Shown here: positions 1-8,206 of the stretch, in pieces
How the letters are laid out: each line of letters opens with the position of its first letter
How positions within the stretch are numbered: the stretch's first letter is position 1
Source: an uncultured Acetatifactor sp.
Lineage (GTDB): Bacteria; Bacillota; Clostridia; Lachnospirales; Lachnospiraceae
NCBI GenBank assembly: GCA_947630715.1
Contig: CANRIP010000001.1
Coordinates: 62,001 to 126,000, forward strand
Length of the DNA stretch: 64,000 bases
Reading direction: 5' to 3'
The notes under the pieces: model-generated
What the model was told of the DNA's origin: nothing
Databases searched by the model: none
What the model saw: only the letters and a program-made list of their open reading frames with translations
Position numbers and translations under genes: made by a program

Positions 1-1
1 C

Positions 2-931
2 GAAATGAAATATTTCGGCCTGGGCTATTACAACCGGCTGGATTCCCTGTACGGCATCGCCGCCTGCTCTCCGGAGGAGCGTCAAATCAAAGGCGAATTC
101 GGATTCAACGGCGAGGACTTCGACCTGTCTTATTGGGCTGTGGGCGAGCAGGAATTCTCCGATCTGAAATTAAACGGGTATGTGGCGCCCCAGACGGAAA
201 CCCAGGAGATGGAAGACTGGACCGGCGACTGGGAAGGATATTTCGGGACAACCGGCCATGTGGCCGTATTCTCGGAAGGGTTCTGGACCTTCATGAATGT
301 ATGGGGCGTGGAGGGATATCAGGATCAGTGGGGTCTTGACATCGTTCCCTATGTAACCCCCAACGTGGTGGACGAAAAGGAGCACAACGTTATCGGCCAG
401 ATGTTCATGGCGGGTGTATCAAGCTCCTGCGAGCATCCTTATGAGGCGTATCTGCTTTTGAAGTTCATGACCTTTGGACAGGACGGCTGGAACGCCAGAC
501 TGGACATTTATGAGGACGAGACCATTTTAAACGCCAGCAACGTGCCTTTGAAGAATGCCGGCATGCCTATGCCAACCACCATGGATGAGAATGTGTGGAA
601 CCGGTACAAGCAGTTGTTCTATCACTATGAAGAAAATAAACAGTACTGGGATGACTTTTTTGCAAGCGTAACCCGTCCCGTGTGCTACGGCTGGTGTAAT
701 ATCGCCGGTTACTGGAATTTCTGCGATCAGTATTTCAACAACATCGGCATTCATGATCTGGTGGACGCGGGCAAAGCCAAGGCGGCGGATTATGTGGAGG
801 AGGCGACCAACAAGGCCAATTATTATCATGCGGAGGCTATGATTTCCTACTTTGGGCCGAACGGCTACGACATCCTTTCCGATGAAGAACTGGCGAAGTA
901 CCAGGCGGTGGTAGATGCTTTTGCCGAGTAA
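2..931 (+). CDS. Extracellular sugar-binding protein of an ABC transporter (5' truncated)
   Basis: This is the C-terminal ~309 residues of what looks like a family-1 extracellular solute-binding protein; the reading frame is open to the left edge, so the ATG at 5 is internal and the true start lies outside the window. The sequence is rich in Trp and Tyr and has the late-lobe pattern of carbohydrate-binding proteins, with a run of aromatic residues around residues 200-240. It would capture an oligosaccharide outside the cell for an ABC importer whose permeases presumably lie upstream. Its neighbours (a LamG lipoprotein, two GH43 enzymes and araD) suggest an arabinan-derived ligand, but the ligand is inferred from context only. 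Confidence 0.7.
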   Translation, partial: EMKYFGLGYYNRLDSLYGIAACSPEERQIKGEFGFNGEDFDLSYWAVGEQEFSDLKLNGYVAPQTETQEMEDWTGDWEGYFGTTGHVAVFSEGFWTFMNVWGVEGYQDQWGLDIVPYVTPNVVDEKEHNVIGQMFMAGVSSSCEHPYEAYLLLKFMTFGQDGWNARLDIYEDETILNASNVPLKNAGMPMPTTMDENVWNRYKQLFYHYEENKQYWDDFFASVTRPVCYGWCNIAGYWNFCDQYFNNIGIHDLVDAGKAKAADYVEEATNKANYYHAEAMISYFGPNGYDILSDEELAKYQAVVDAFAE

Positions 932-974
932 AAACGGCAGAGTTTCTATATAAATGCGGACAACGCAGCATTCT

Positions 975-1005
975 GACCGGAGGCGGGGGAATCCCCGCTC
1001 CGGTC
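975..1005 (+). other. Intercistronic hairpin between binding protein and lipoprotein
   Basis: An 8-bp stem GACCGGAG/CTCCGGTC, extended past a bulge by CGGGG/CCCCG, with no T tract after it. It is better read as an mRNA-stabilising or processing hairpin that keeps the upstream binding-protein message abundant than as a terminator. This is inference. Confidence 0.5.
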
Positions 1006-1040
1006 GCAGGCCGCAGTAAGCGGCAGAAAGAGAGGAAACT

Positions 1041-2627
1041 ATGAAAAAGAAATTTCTGAGCGTAATGCTCGCCGCAGCGATGGTGGCATCCCTTGCTGCC
1101 TGCGGCGGAGGAGACAGCGACGGATCCTCCGAGAGCAGTCAGAACAGCGAGGAAAGCAGCGGAGACAACAGCGGCGCAAACGAAGGGGAAACGGATGACA
1201 ACTCCACCGCAGAGGTGACTCCCGAGGCAATTCCGGAAGCTTTCGCACACATTACCTTTGACGAGGGCGCTGGCGAGGGCTACACCGTAGTGGAGCGGGC
1301 GGAGAACGAGCCCGGCGATCTGGACGGCGCAACCCACGGCATCGTGGATTCCACCGCGACGGTAAGCTATGCGGACGGCCCTGTGGGCCAGGCTGTTTAT
1401 CTGGACGGCGTACATGCGCTGAACCTTCACCTGGAGCCTACCAACACGGATACTTATACCGTATCCTACTGGATGAACGCGGACAGAGTGGCCACCTACG
1501 CGCCCACTTTGACTATGGGTTATAGCATGGGTAAGGCTGACAATTCGGGCAACAACGTAACCTGGTTTAACGTAACTCAAACCGAGTGGGGCACTGACAG
1601 CGCCAAGATCTTCCCTGTGGTGTGGAGCCGTAACGAGGCCAGCGATGCACAGGACGGCACGGATTGCTGGCCCTGGATGTATGCGTTCGATGATGAGAGA
1701 CACGGCATCAGAGAATGGGCGATGGTGACCATTGTCTGCTCCGGCGAGGCACAGACCGGCGCGGCCGGCACAACCACCGCAGGCGCACAGTATTATATCA
1801 ACGGCAATCTGGTATATGATTCCGCTGACAACTACACCAATCACACCTACTGGGAGGAGTGGACCTGGGATGCGTCCCTGGCGCCTAACATTATGAAACC
1901 CGGCGACGCGCAGTTCGAGTCCTGGTTCGGCATCAACTATTGGGATACCATCTACAAGGGATTTGTGGATGATCTGTATGTGTTTGATTCCGCTTTGACC
2001 CCCGGCCAGGTTCTGTCCCTGTATCAGATGGGCGATCCTAACGTTTCTTCCGTAGCGCCCGAAGGTACGCCTGAGGAGGAGGAGCCTCAGAATCCTGTGG
2101 TAACCATTACCGGCACCCAGCTTGGCGCAGAGGACTTTACCTCCGGCTGGTGGACCACCTTCAGCGACGGCTGGGAGGTTCCCTCCGGCGAGACGGTTTC
2201 CAAGACCTTTGTCAACTGGCACGGCGCGGAAGCCTCCAACTGGAATAACTTCGTGATCGTCCTGCAGAGCGAGGCCGTAAGCCCTCTGGAGAAATCTGAG
2301 GATTGTGTGGAGTACGCTGTACTGCGCGCAGACAACTGGGGCTGGAAGATGGACGGCGATACCCAGTTGACCACCGGCGACAACCTTGACACGCTGGGAT
2401 GGACGGTTGAGAGCGACTGGAACTGGGATACCTTTGGGGCGGACCTGCAGGGCGCGACCGTTACCGTATCCGTTACCAACAACGGCGACACGGCGGATGT
2501 AGAGTGCCAGATCACCACTGCATCGGGCGCTACCCATTTCCAGAATTACAAGGGCATTGCCATCAATGACGGCGCACTTGGTTTCTGCCTGACCGTAGAC
2601 AGCTCCATGCTTGACATTCAGGACTAA
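1041..2627 (+). CDS. LamG-type (concanavalin-like) lipoprotein
   Basis: A 528-residue exported lipoprotein. Residues 1-21 are a lipoprotein signal peptide with lipobox LAAC (Cys21), followed by a Gly/Ser/Asp/Glu-rich linker to about residue 65. Residues ~70-330 read as a LamG/concanavalin-like jelly-roll domain, including the typical ending FVDDLYVFDSALT. A second Trp-rich beta domain (residues ~355-528) may be another carbohydrate-binding module. No catalytic motif was recognised. It lies 109 nt after the ABC binding-protein gene with RBS AGAGGAAA and is followed by a strong terminator, so the two are probably one transcript. A surface glycan-capture role beside the transporter is inferred. 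Confidence 0.65.
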   Translation: MKKKFLSVMLAAAMVASLAACGGGDSDGSSESSQNSEESSGDNSGANEGETDDNSTAEVTPEAIPEAFAHITFDEGAGEGYTVVERAENEPGDLDGATHGIVDSTATVSYADGPVGQAVYLDGVHALNLHLEPTNTDTYTVSYWMNADRVATYAPTLTMGYSMGKADNSGNNVTWFNVTQTEWGTDSAKIFPVVWSRNEASDAQDGTDCWPWMYAFDDERHGIREWAMVTIVCSGEAQTGAAGTTTAGAQYYINGNLVYDSADNYTNHTYWEEWTWDASLAPNIMKPGDAQFESWFGINYWDTIYKGFVDDLYVFDSALTPGQVLSLYQMGDPNVSSVAPEGTPEEEEPQNPVVTITGTQLGAEDFTSGWWTTFSDGWEVPSGETVSKTFVNWHGAEASNWNNFVIVLQSEAVSPLEKSEDCVEYAVLRADNWGWKMDGDTQLTTGDNLDTLGWTVESDWNWDTFGADLQGATVTVSVTNNGDTADVECQITTASGATHFQNYKGIAINDGALGFCLTVDSSMLDIQD

Positions 2628-2684
2628 TTCCTGACAGCGGCATTTTGCCGGCGCCGCCGTGAGCGGCAATAACGCCGGCACAGC

Positions 2685-2730
2685 AAAACACTCCGGGTTA
2701 CGGATGATACGGAATCCGGAGTGTTTTTTT
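2685..2730 (+). terminator. Rho-independent terminator after the LamG lipoprotein
   Basis: A 12-bp stem ACACTCCGGGTT/AATCCGGAGTGT with one G-T pair, followed by seven T. It ends only ~19 nt before the ATG of the GH43 gene, whose RBS AGGAGGT directly follows the T tract. No promoter fits between them, so downstream expression may depend on partial read-through. Confidence 0.85.
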
Positions 2731-2748
2731 AAAATCAGGAGGTATCTC

Positions 2749-3708
2749 ATGGAAGAAATGAGAAACAACAGCCCTTTCATCCCGCAGCGGGCGGATCCCT
2801 ACGTGTACCGGCACACGGACGGCAGCTATTATTTTACCGCCTCCGTTCCGGCCTACGATCGGATTGTGCTGCGCCATGCGGACAGTCTGGCGGGTCTTGC
2901 AAACGCCCCGGAAAAAACGGTCTGGATGAAACATGAAAGCGGCGAAATGAGCCGGCACATCTGGGCGCCGGAGCTTCACTGGCTGGACGGGAAGTGGTTT
3001 TTGTATTTTGCCGCCGGTGAGCAGGACGATATGTGGAAAATCCGTCCCTTTGTGCTGGAATGCACAGGACAGGATCCCATGACGGACGCCTGGGTCGAAC
3101 GGGGAAAAATGCAGCGCAGCGACGACGATATTTACTCCTTTGAAGCCTTTTCCCTGGATGCCACCGTCTTTGAAAACAAAGGGGAACGGTACTTTGTCTG
3201 GGCGGAGAAAGTCAGCGTGGGGATCCAGATTTCCAATCTCTATATCGCCAAAATGGCCTCTCCCACCAAGCTTGCCACGGCTCAGGTGCTGCTGACCACG
3301 CCGGATTACCCCTGGGAGCGCCGGGAAATCTGGGTCAACGAGGGTCCCGCGGTGATCAAAAAGAACGGCAGAATCTTTTTGACCTATTCCGCCAGCGCCA
3401 CGGGGGAGTGCTACTGTATGGGAATGCTGAGCATCGGGGAGGAGGAGGATCTTCTGGATCCAAGAGCCTGGAAAAAAGAGAAGCAGCCGGTTTTGAAAAG
3501 CAGCGAGGAAGCCGGCCTTTACGGACCCGGCCATAACAGCTTTACCACTCTGGAGGACGGCACGGACGTGTGCGTCTATCACGCAAGGCCCTACGCTCAG
3601 ATCGAAGGGGATCCCCTGTATGACCCCAACCGTCATACCATGCTGATGAAGGTGGAGTGGGACAAAGCGGGAAACCCTGTTTTTGACTATCAAAACAACC
3701 TGAAATAG
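2749..3708 (+). CDS. GH43 family glycoside hydrolase (cytoplasmic)
   Basis: A 319-residue single-domain five-bladed beta-propeller glycosidase without signal peptide, so probably cytoplasmic and acting on imported oligosaccharides such as arabino-oligosaccharides. Visible GH43 landmarks are the early ADP motif with the likely catalytic base Asp, WAPELHWLDGKWFLYF, FSLDATVF carrying the likely pKa-modulating Asp, WVNEGPAVIKKNGR with the likely general acid Glu, and GPGHNSF near the end. The ATG at 2749 is chosen over the upstream in-frame start because AGGAGGT sits 6 nt before it and the upstream frame overlaps the terminator. It precedes araD, which supports an alpha-L-arabinofuranosidase role, but beta-xylosidase activity cannot be excluded. 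Confidence 0.8.
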   Translation: MEEMRNNSPFIPQRADPYVYRHTDGSYYFTASVPAYDRIVLRHADSLAGLANAPEKTVWMKHESGEMSRHIWAPELHWLDGKWFLYFAAGEQDDMWKIRPFVLECTGQDPMTDAWVERGKMQRSDDDIYSFEAFSLDATVFENKGERYFVWAEKVSVGIQISNLYIAKMASPTKLATAQVLLTTPDYPWERREIWVNEGPAVIKKNGRIFLTYSASATGECYCMGMLSIGEEEDLLDPRAWKKEKQPVLKSSEEAGLYGPGHNSFTTLEDGTDVCVYHARPYAQIEGDPLYDPNRHTMLMKVEWDKAGNPVFDYQNNLK

Positions 3709-3723
3709 TAAAAGGCTCCTTTT

Positions 3724-3758
3724 CCGGCGTTGACGAAAAAACGCCGGGGAGCTACAAT
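3724..3758 (+). promoter_or_regulatory. araD promoter overlapped by an inverted repeat
   Basis: TTGACG (3730-3735) and TACAAT (3753-3758) are separated by 17 bp, a good vegetative promoter. An 8-bp perfect inverted repeat, CCGGCGTT (3724-3731) and AACGCCGG (3740-3747), spans the -35 element and half the spacer. It could be a repressor operator or the terminator of the preceding gene. Confidence 0.55.
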
Positions 3759-3837
3759 AGATCCGGTAACCAAAAAACAATCCGCCGGTCTGTACGGCTG
3801 CGGGAAAGCCGCCTGGAGGCGGCAGAAAAGAGGGAAT

Positions 3838-4533
3838 ATGCTGGAAGAACTGAAAAAACTGGTCTATGAGGCAAATATGGAGCTTCCCAAACATAAGCTT
3901 GTAACCTTTACCTGGGGGAACGTAAGCGCCATCGACAGAAAAAGCGGGCTGTTTGTCATCAAACCCAGCGGTGTGCCTTATGAGGAGCTTTCCCCGGAAG
4001 ATATGGTCGTGATGGATCTGGACGGAAACAGAGTGGAGGGACGGTATCATCCATCCTCCGACACGCCCACCCACGCGGAGCTTTACCGGGCGTTCCCGGA
4101 AATCGGCGGCGTGGTGCATACCCATTCTCCCTGGGCTACAAGCTGGGCGCAGGCGGGACGATCCATTCCCTGTTACGGTACCACCCACGCGGATTACATC
4201 TACGGGGAGGTTCCCTGCTTACGAACCCTGACGGAAGCGGAAATTCAGGAGGCGTATGAAAAAAATACGGGACTTTTGATCGTAAATGAATTCCGGAACA
4301 GAAATCTGGATGTGACGGCCGTGCCGGCGGTGCTGTGCAAGAACCATGGGCCCTTTGCCTGGGGGAAAGACGCCGCGGAGGCGGTCCATAACGCAGTGGT
4401 GCTGGAGGAAGTGGCAAAGATGGCTGCCAGGACGGAATGGATTCAGCCCCAGGTAGCCCCCGCTCCCCAGGAGCTTCAGGATAAGCATTATTACCGCAAA
4501 CATGGCGCAAACGCCTATTATGGTCAGAAATAA
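3838..4533 (+). CDS. araD: L-ribulose-5-phosphate 4-epimerase
   Basis: This class II aldolase-family enzyme converts L-ribulose 5-phosphate to D-xylulose 5-phosphate, the last step that sends L-arabinose into the pentose phosphate pathway. With the ATG at 3838 (preceded by AGAGGGAA) it has 231 residues, the length of the E. coli enzyme, to which it is clearly similar along its whole length. The predicted metal ligands are Asp75, His94, His96 (VVHTHS) and His170 (KNHGPFAWG), and the C-terminal HYYRKHGANAYYGQ is also conserved. It lies between two GH43 genes, 17 nt before the exported one, so arabinan breakdown and arabinose catabolism are probably co-expressed. araA and araB are not in the window. 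Confidence 0.95.
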   Translation: MLEELKKLVYEANMELPKHKLVTFTWGNVSAIDRKSGLFVIKPSGVPYEELSPEDMVVMDLDGNRVEGRYHPSSDTPTHAELYRAFPEIGGVVHTHSPWATSWAQAGRSIPCYGTTHADYIYGEVPCLRTLTEAEIQEAYEKNTGLLIVNEFRNRNLDVTAVPAVLCKNHGPFAWGKDAAEAVHNAVVLEEVAKMAARTEWIQPQVAPAPQELQDKHYYRKHGANAYYGQK

Positions 4534-4550
4534 AACGGTGTGAGGAAACG

Positions 4551-6629
4551 ATGAAAAGGATCAGAACATTTTTGGCAATGTCTCTTGTTTGTTTGACGGC
4601 GACGGTATGGGCTCTGCCCGCGAAAGCGGAGGGCGCCTCCTATACCGCTACGGAAGACGGCGTCACCGTAAGGATGGAATCGGACAAGGAAAGCTATCGG
4701 GCGGGTGAGGAAATCCATTACACCATTACCCTGGAAAACGCAAGGCCCTATTGGGATATTGTGGGGGCAAAGATTTCCTATACCCACACGGAGGGGCTTG
4801 AGCCCGTGGGAGAGGAACCCTTGCAGGATACTCTGGAATCGGTGCTTTCCGGGGAAAGCACGGTGATCACCGGCACTCTGAAGGGCAATCCGGAGCTTTT
4901 TCCCGCCTCCGGTATCGGCCCGGCGGTGGGGATCGCCATGGGAGCCGCGGCGGCCGTGGCTGTGATTGGGATTGCCGTGATACTTGGGGTCAAAAAGAAA
5001 AAGAAGGGCACCAGGGCGGCAGCCCTGTTTCTCGCGGCCCTTCTCTGCGCGGGAGCGTTTCCGGCTCAGACCCGGGCGGCGGAGGAAACCGTCAAGCTGA
5101 TGCCCTATCTGAAGGTTACCTACGCAGGCCAGTCCGTGACGCTGCGGGCGGTGCTGGAGCTTGACATGAAGCAGCAGTTGCAGGTGATTGAGCCCCAGGA
5201 TCGGCTGACCTATCAGAGAATTACCTGTCATGATCCTTCCATCTTCCGGGATTTTGACGGCACCTATTATATTTTCGGCTCCTTCCTCACAGGGGGATAT
5301 ACCGACGATCTGTATCATTGGATCAGCATCGACGCTTCCTTCCAGGCAAGCTTTACCCAGGAGGTAAGGGATCAGATCAGGGCCTGGAATAAAGATGAGA
5401 AGGCGGGAAACTGGAATGATTATCTGTGGGCGCCGGATATTGTATACAATCCTGTGATGGAAAAATACTGCATGTACCTGAGCGCAAACGGCGACGACTG
5501 GAAATCCAACATTGTGATGCTGACGGCTGACGCGGTGGACGGCCCGTATTCCTATGGAGGATCCGTGGTCTACGGCGGATTTACCCAGGAGGACTTTAAC
5601 GAGACGGACGCTCCCCAGGTGCTGGGAGTGGATCAGATTCCCGAGCGGTATGTGACAAACGGCATCGAGAACCACAAATGGGGCGATATGTGGCCAAACT
5701 GCATCGATCCCTGTGTGTTCTATGACGATGAGGGGAACCTGTGGATGAGTTACGGCTCCTGGTCCGGCGGCATTTTCCTGCTGGCCCTGGATGAAAACAC
5801 GGGTTTGCGGGATTACCAGACCACCTATGAAACGGATCTTCACTCCGACGCTTATTTCGGGAAAAAGATCGCCGGGGGAGCCTATGTGTCCGGCGAGGCA
5901 TCCTATATCCAGAAGATCGGCGATTATTACTATCTGTTTCTCTCCTACGGCAATCTGGAGGCGGCGGGGGGCTATAACGTCCGGGTGTTCCGCTCTCAGA
6001 AGCCGGACGGGGATTATGTGGATCTGCTGGGGAATACTCCCTATTATGACGATTATGTGTTTAACTATAACCAGTCCGTGGGCGTGAGGCTGTTCGGAGG
6101 CTACACCTGGAGAGTCTTTAACAACGGACAGGTGGCCCAGGGCCATAATTCCGCCTTTGTGGACGAGGACGGCCGGGCCTACATGGTGTTCCATACCCGT
6201 ACCGACAACGGCACGGAGGGGCATTATGTAAAGGTGCATCAGTTATTCCAGAGCAGGGAAGGCTGGCTTTTGGCGGCGCCCTACCAGACCACGGGAGAGT
6301 CCTTGCGAAAGGAAGGCTGGACCATGGCGGAGGTTGCCGGGGATTATGAGGTCATATTCCACGAACTGGATATCGACTATAAAAATTTGGAAACCAAGAC
6401 TCCCAAGCTGATTACCCTGAAGGAAGACGGCACCGTTACAGGCGCTTATGAGGGAACGTGGAGCCTGGAGGAAGGGACGTCCTATCTCACCCTTTCCGTG
6501 AACGGCAAAGAATACAGCGGCGTGACCCTGTCCATGAACGTGGAGTTTTCCACCCTGGAGACGCAGGTGTTCACCGCCGTGGGCCTGTCCGACCAGGTGA
6601 CGGTCTGGGGCAGCAGGGTTGTGGAGTAG
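4551..6629 (+). CDS. Exported GH43 endo-arabinanase-like protein with internal membrane hairpin
   Basis: A 692-residue protein predicted to cut alpha-1,5-arabinan outside the cell. Residues 1-27 are a signal peptide and ~28-115 an Ig-like beta domain. Residues ~121-147 form a strong transmembrane helix, followed by KKKKK (148-152) and a second hydrophobic segment (~155-176) ending in a signal-peptidase-like site. The GH43 propeller starts near residue 222, with likely catalytic base Asp228 (CHDPS), Asp386 (CIDPC) and acid Glu449 (VSGEAS). The C-terminal ~110 residues resemble the lipocalin-like domain of GH43 endo-arabinanases. RBS GAGGAAACG precedes the ATG. The internal helix pair is unusual and would place both the Ig-like and GH43 domains outside, tethered by a hairpin. 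Confidence 0.8.
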   Translation: MKRIRTFLAMSLVCLTATVWALPAKAEGASYTATEDGVTVRMESDKESYRAGEEIHYTITLENARPYWDIVGAKISYTHTEGLEPVGEEPLQDTLESVLSGESTVITGTLKGNPELFPASGIGPAVGIAMGAAAAVAVIGIAVILGVKKKKKGTRAAALFLAALLCAGAFPAQTRAAEETVKLMPYLKVTYAGQSVTLRAVLELDMKQQLQVIEPQDRLTYQRITCHDPSIFRDFDGTYYIFGSFLTGGYTDDLYHWISIDASFQASFTQEVRDQIRAWNKDEKAGNWNDYLWAPDIVYNPVMEKYCMYLSANGDDWKSNIVMLTADAVDGPYSYGGSVVYGGFTQEDFNETDAPQVLGVDQIPERYVTNGIENHKWGDMWPNCIDPCVFYDDEGNLWMSYGSWSGGIFLLALDENTGLRDYQTTYETDLHSDAYFGKKIAGGAYVSGEASYIQKIGDYYYLFLSYGNLEAAGGYNVRVFRSQKPDGDYVDLLGNTPYYDDYVFNYNQSVGVRLFGGYTWRVFNNGQVAQGHNSAFVDEDGRAYMVFHTRTDNGTEGHYVKVHQLFQSREGWLLAAPYQTTGESLRKEGWTMAEVAGDYEVIFHELDIDYKNLETKTPKLITLKEDGTVTGAYEGTWSLEEGTSYLTLSVNGKEYSGVTLSMNVEFSTLETQVFTAVGLSDQVTVWGSRVVE

Positions 6630-6688
6630 GGACAGAAGGTGGATCCGGGAAGTTCAAACTGCCCGAAGCGGCGGAAATGAGAGGTCAT

Positions 6689-6937
6689 ATGGAAAACGGC
6701 TGGCAGAAAAAATGGGATATGATAAAAGAGGTGATTTTCTTTGTGATCACCACGGCCTTTGTGTTCGGCTGGTTTATGCTGGTGCTTCTCATCATCAGCT
6801 TTGTGACCCTTTCCGTTTTGCATTTTTCCATTGAGGGCATCATCGCCTTTTCCGTTCTGGGAACCATCTGCTACGATATTTACTACATTTCTAAAAAGGT
6901 AAAGGAGTATCGGAAAAACAACGCCAGCCGGGACTAA
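6689..6937 (+). CDS. Small two-helix membrane protein
   Basis: An 82-residue protein (86 if the in-frame ATG at 6677 is used) with two hydrophobic segments, residues ~14-42 and ~46-65, and a basic C-terminal tail (KKVKEYRKNN). AGAGG lies just before the ATG at 6689, which is why this start is slightly preferred. No family was recognised. It follows the endo-arabinanase by ~60 nt and may be the last gene of that operon, or an independent small membrane protein. Confidence 0.55.
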   Translation: MENGWQKKWDMIKEVIFFVITTAFVFGWFMLVLLIISFVTLSVLHFSIEGIIAFSVLGTICYDIYYISKKVKEYRKNNASRD

Positions 6938-6977
6938 AGCGTGTGTCCCTGCCGCAGTCCCGGCATGCGTCCTTTGG

Positions 6978-7006
6978 TTGCGCGTCAGAAAGAAATATTG
7001 TATAAT
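6978..7006 (+). promoter_or_regulatory. Promoter of the cytidylate-kinase-like gene
   Basis: TTGCGC (6978-6983) and a perfect TATAAT (7001-7006) with a 17-bp spacer, about 80 nt before the start codon. Confidence 0.6.
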
Positions 7007-7086
7007 AGACGGTGAAACCACAGAAACTGGTACGGAGCCCGGGGAAACGGGCATTTAAGGCAGTCTTGTGGAAGGGAGGAATCACG

Positions 7087-7572
7087 ATGAATCTGGTGAT
7101 TACCATGAGCCGTAGGTACGGTACCGGCGCCAGCCTGATCGCAAAGGAATTGTCGGAAAGGCTGGATATCCCCGTCTATGACAAGGCGTACATCGAAAAC
7201 GAACTGAACGACGACGATTTTTCCAGGGAGGCGGAGTTTATCCGGCAGCTTGCGGATCAGCCCTGTATTATCTTAGGGCGCTGCGCTTCCGAGATTTTGA
7301 AGGATCGGCCGAATGTGTTCAACGTTTATGTCAGTGCGGACAAGGAGGATAGGATTCAGCGCATTATGAAAAAGGAGTCCCTGGACTATGAAAGCGCGAA
7401 ATCCCTTCTGGAAAAGAACGACAGGGAACGGGAACGGTTTAACCTGGAGCACACAGGCAGGGTGTGGGGGGATGTGAACCATTATCACATGATTCTGGAC
7501 ACCAGCCGGCTGGGGGTGGAAAACTGCGCGGACATTCTGATGAAATACTTTGAACGGATCGATGTGATCTGA
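7087..7572 (+). CDS. Cytidylate kinase-like P-loop family protein
   Basis: A 161-residue protein of the cytidylate-kinase-like family common in Clostridia. The N-terminus MNLVITMSRRYGTGASLIAKEL has the start of a nucleoside-monophosphate kinase fold, with a reduced P-loop (SRRYGTGAS). It also has the internal IILGRCAS strand-turn and NVFNVYVSADKEDRIQRIM typical of this family. It is shorter than typical members (about 200 residues), lacking part of the middle. AAGGGAGGA lies just before the ATG at 7087. The physiological substrate of the family is not established; it is bounded by its own promoter and terminator. Confidence 0.65.
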   Translation: MNLVITMSRRYGTGASLIAKELSERLDIPVYDKAYIENELNDDDFSREAEFIRQLADQPCIILGRCASEILKDRPNVFNVYVSADKEDRIQRIMKKESLDYESAKSLLEKNDRERERFNLEHTGRVWGDVNHYHMILDTSRLGVENCADILMKYFERIDVI

Positions 7573-7579
7573 AAAAACA

Positions 7580-7623
7580 ACCATTGCCGAGACGGAAAAA
7601 TCTGTCAAAGCGATGGTTTTTTT
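7580..7623 (+). terminator. Rho-independent terminator
   Basis: Stem AACCATTGC/GCGATGGTT (one G-T pair) followed by a run of T, directly after the kinase-like gene and before the antiporter operon promoter. Confidence 0.7.
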
Positions 7624-7659
7624 ATGGTTTCCAGGGTGAAATTTTATGCAGGCCTTATC

Positions 7660-7687
7660 TTGCAAATTATGGAGTTTGTGCTAAAAT
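7660..7687 (+). promoter_or_regulatory. Promoter of the Mrp-type antiporter operon
   Basis: TTGCAA (7660-7665) and TAAAAT (7682-7687) with a 16-bp spacer, about 27 nt before the first operon gene. Confidence 0.6.
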
Positions 7688-7713
7688 ATGGGTTGATTTT
7701 GGAGGAATGACGT

Positions 7714-8172
7714 ATGTTGGTGATTTTTTTCCTGCTGTGGGTGATTTTTAACGGAAACTTTACCCTGGAGATCTGCCTGTTCGGAGTGGCCATCTCCGGG
7801 CTTTTATTCCTGTTTGTGTGCAGGTTCATGGATTTTTCCCTCAAAAAAGAAATGCTGCTCTATCGCAAATCCTTTTTGTTTTTCCGGTATGTGTGTCTGC
7901 TGGTGAAGGAGATTGTCAAGGCCAACTTCGGCGTGATCCATCTGATCCTCAGCCAGAAGGAGGAGATCCAGCCCATGCTGGTCACCTTCCGGTCGGATGT
8001 GGCCAGCGCCACGGGCAGGGCGTTTCTGGCCAACGCCATCACCCTGACCCCCGGCACCATCACGGTCTCCTTGGAGCAGGACTGTTATACGGTGCACTGC
8101 CTGGACGAGAGCATGGCGGAGGGAATGAACGACAGCCAATTTGTGGAATATATTAAAAAACTGGAGGGTTGA
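7714..8172 (+). CDS. mrpE: Mrp/Mnh antiporter subunit E-like membrane protein
   Basis: A 152-residue subunit with two or three N-terminal membrane helices and the family signature of MrpE (TGRAFLANAITLTPGTITV, a TPGT-containing loop near residue 110). It is an accessory subunit of the multisubunit cation/proton antiporter and corresponds to MbhA of archaeal membrane-bound hydrogenases. RBS GGAGGA precedes the ATG. It is the first gene of a ten-gene run ending at 17361 in which most genes overlap or nearly abut. Confidence 0.85.
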   Translation: MLVIFFLLWVIFNGNFTLEICLFGVAISGLLFLFVCRFMDFSLKKEMLLYRKSFLFFRYVCLLVKEIVKANFGVIHLILSQKEEIQPMLVTFRSDVASATGRAFLANAITLTPGTITVSLEQDCYTVHCLDESMAEGMNDSQFVEYIKKLEG

Positions 8173-8206
8173 GCCGGGCGGACAGGCCAGGGCGGGCGAA
8201 TCAAAG

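Noticed and set aside
837..2780. Long minus-strand open frame (647 codons) opposite the LamG lipoprotein
   Set aside because: It lies antisense to a gene with a clear signal peptide and RBS; the translation is low-complexity, without RBS or family motifs. High GC third positions often leave such frames open.
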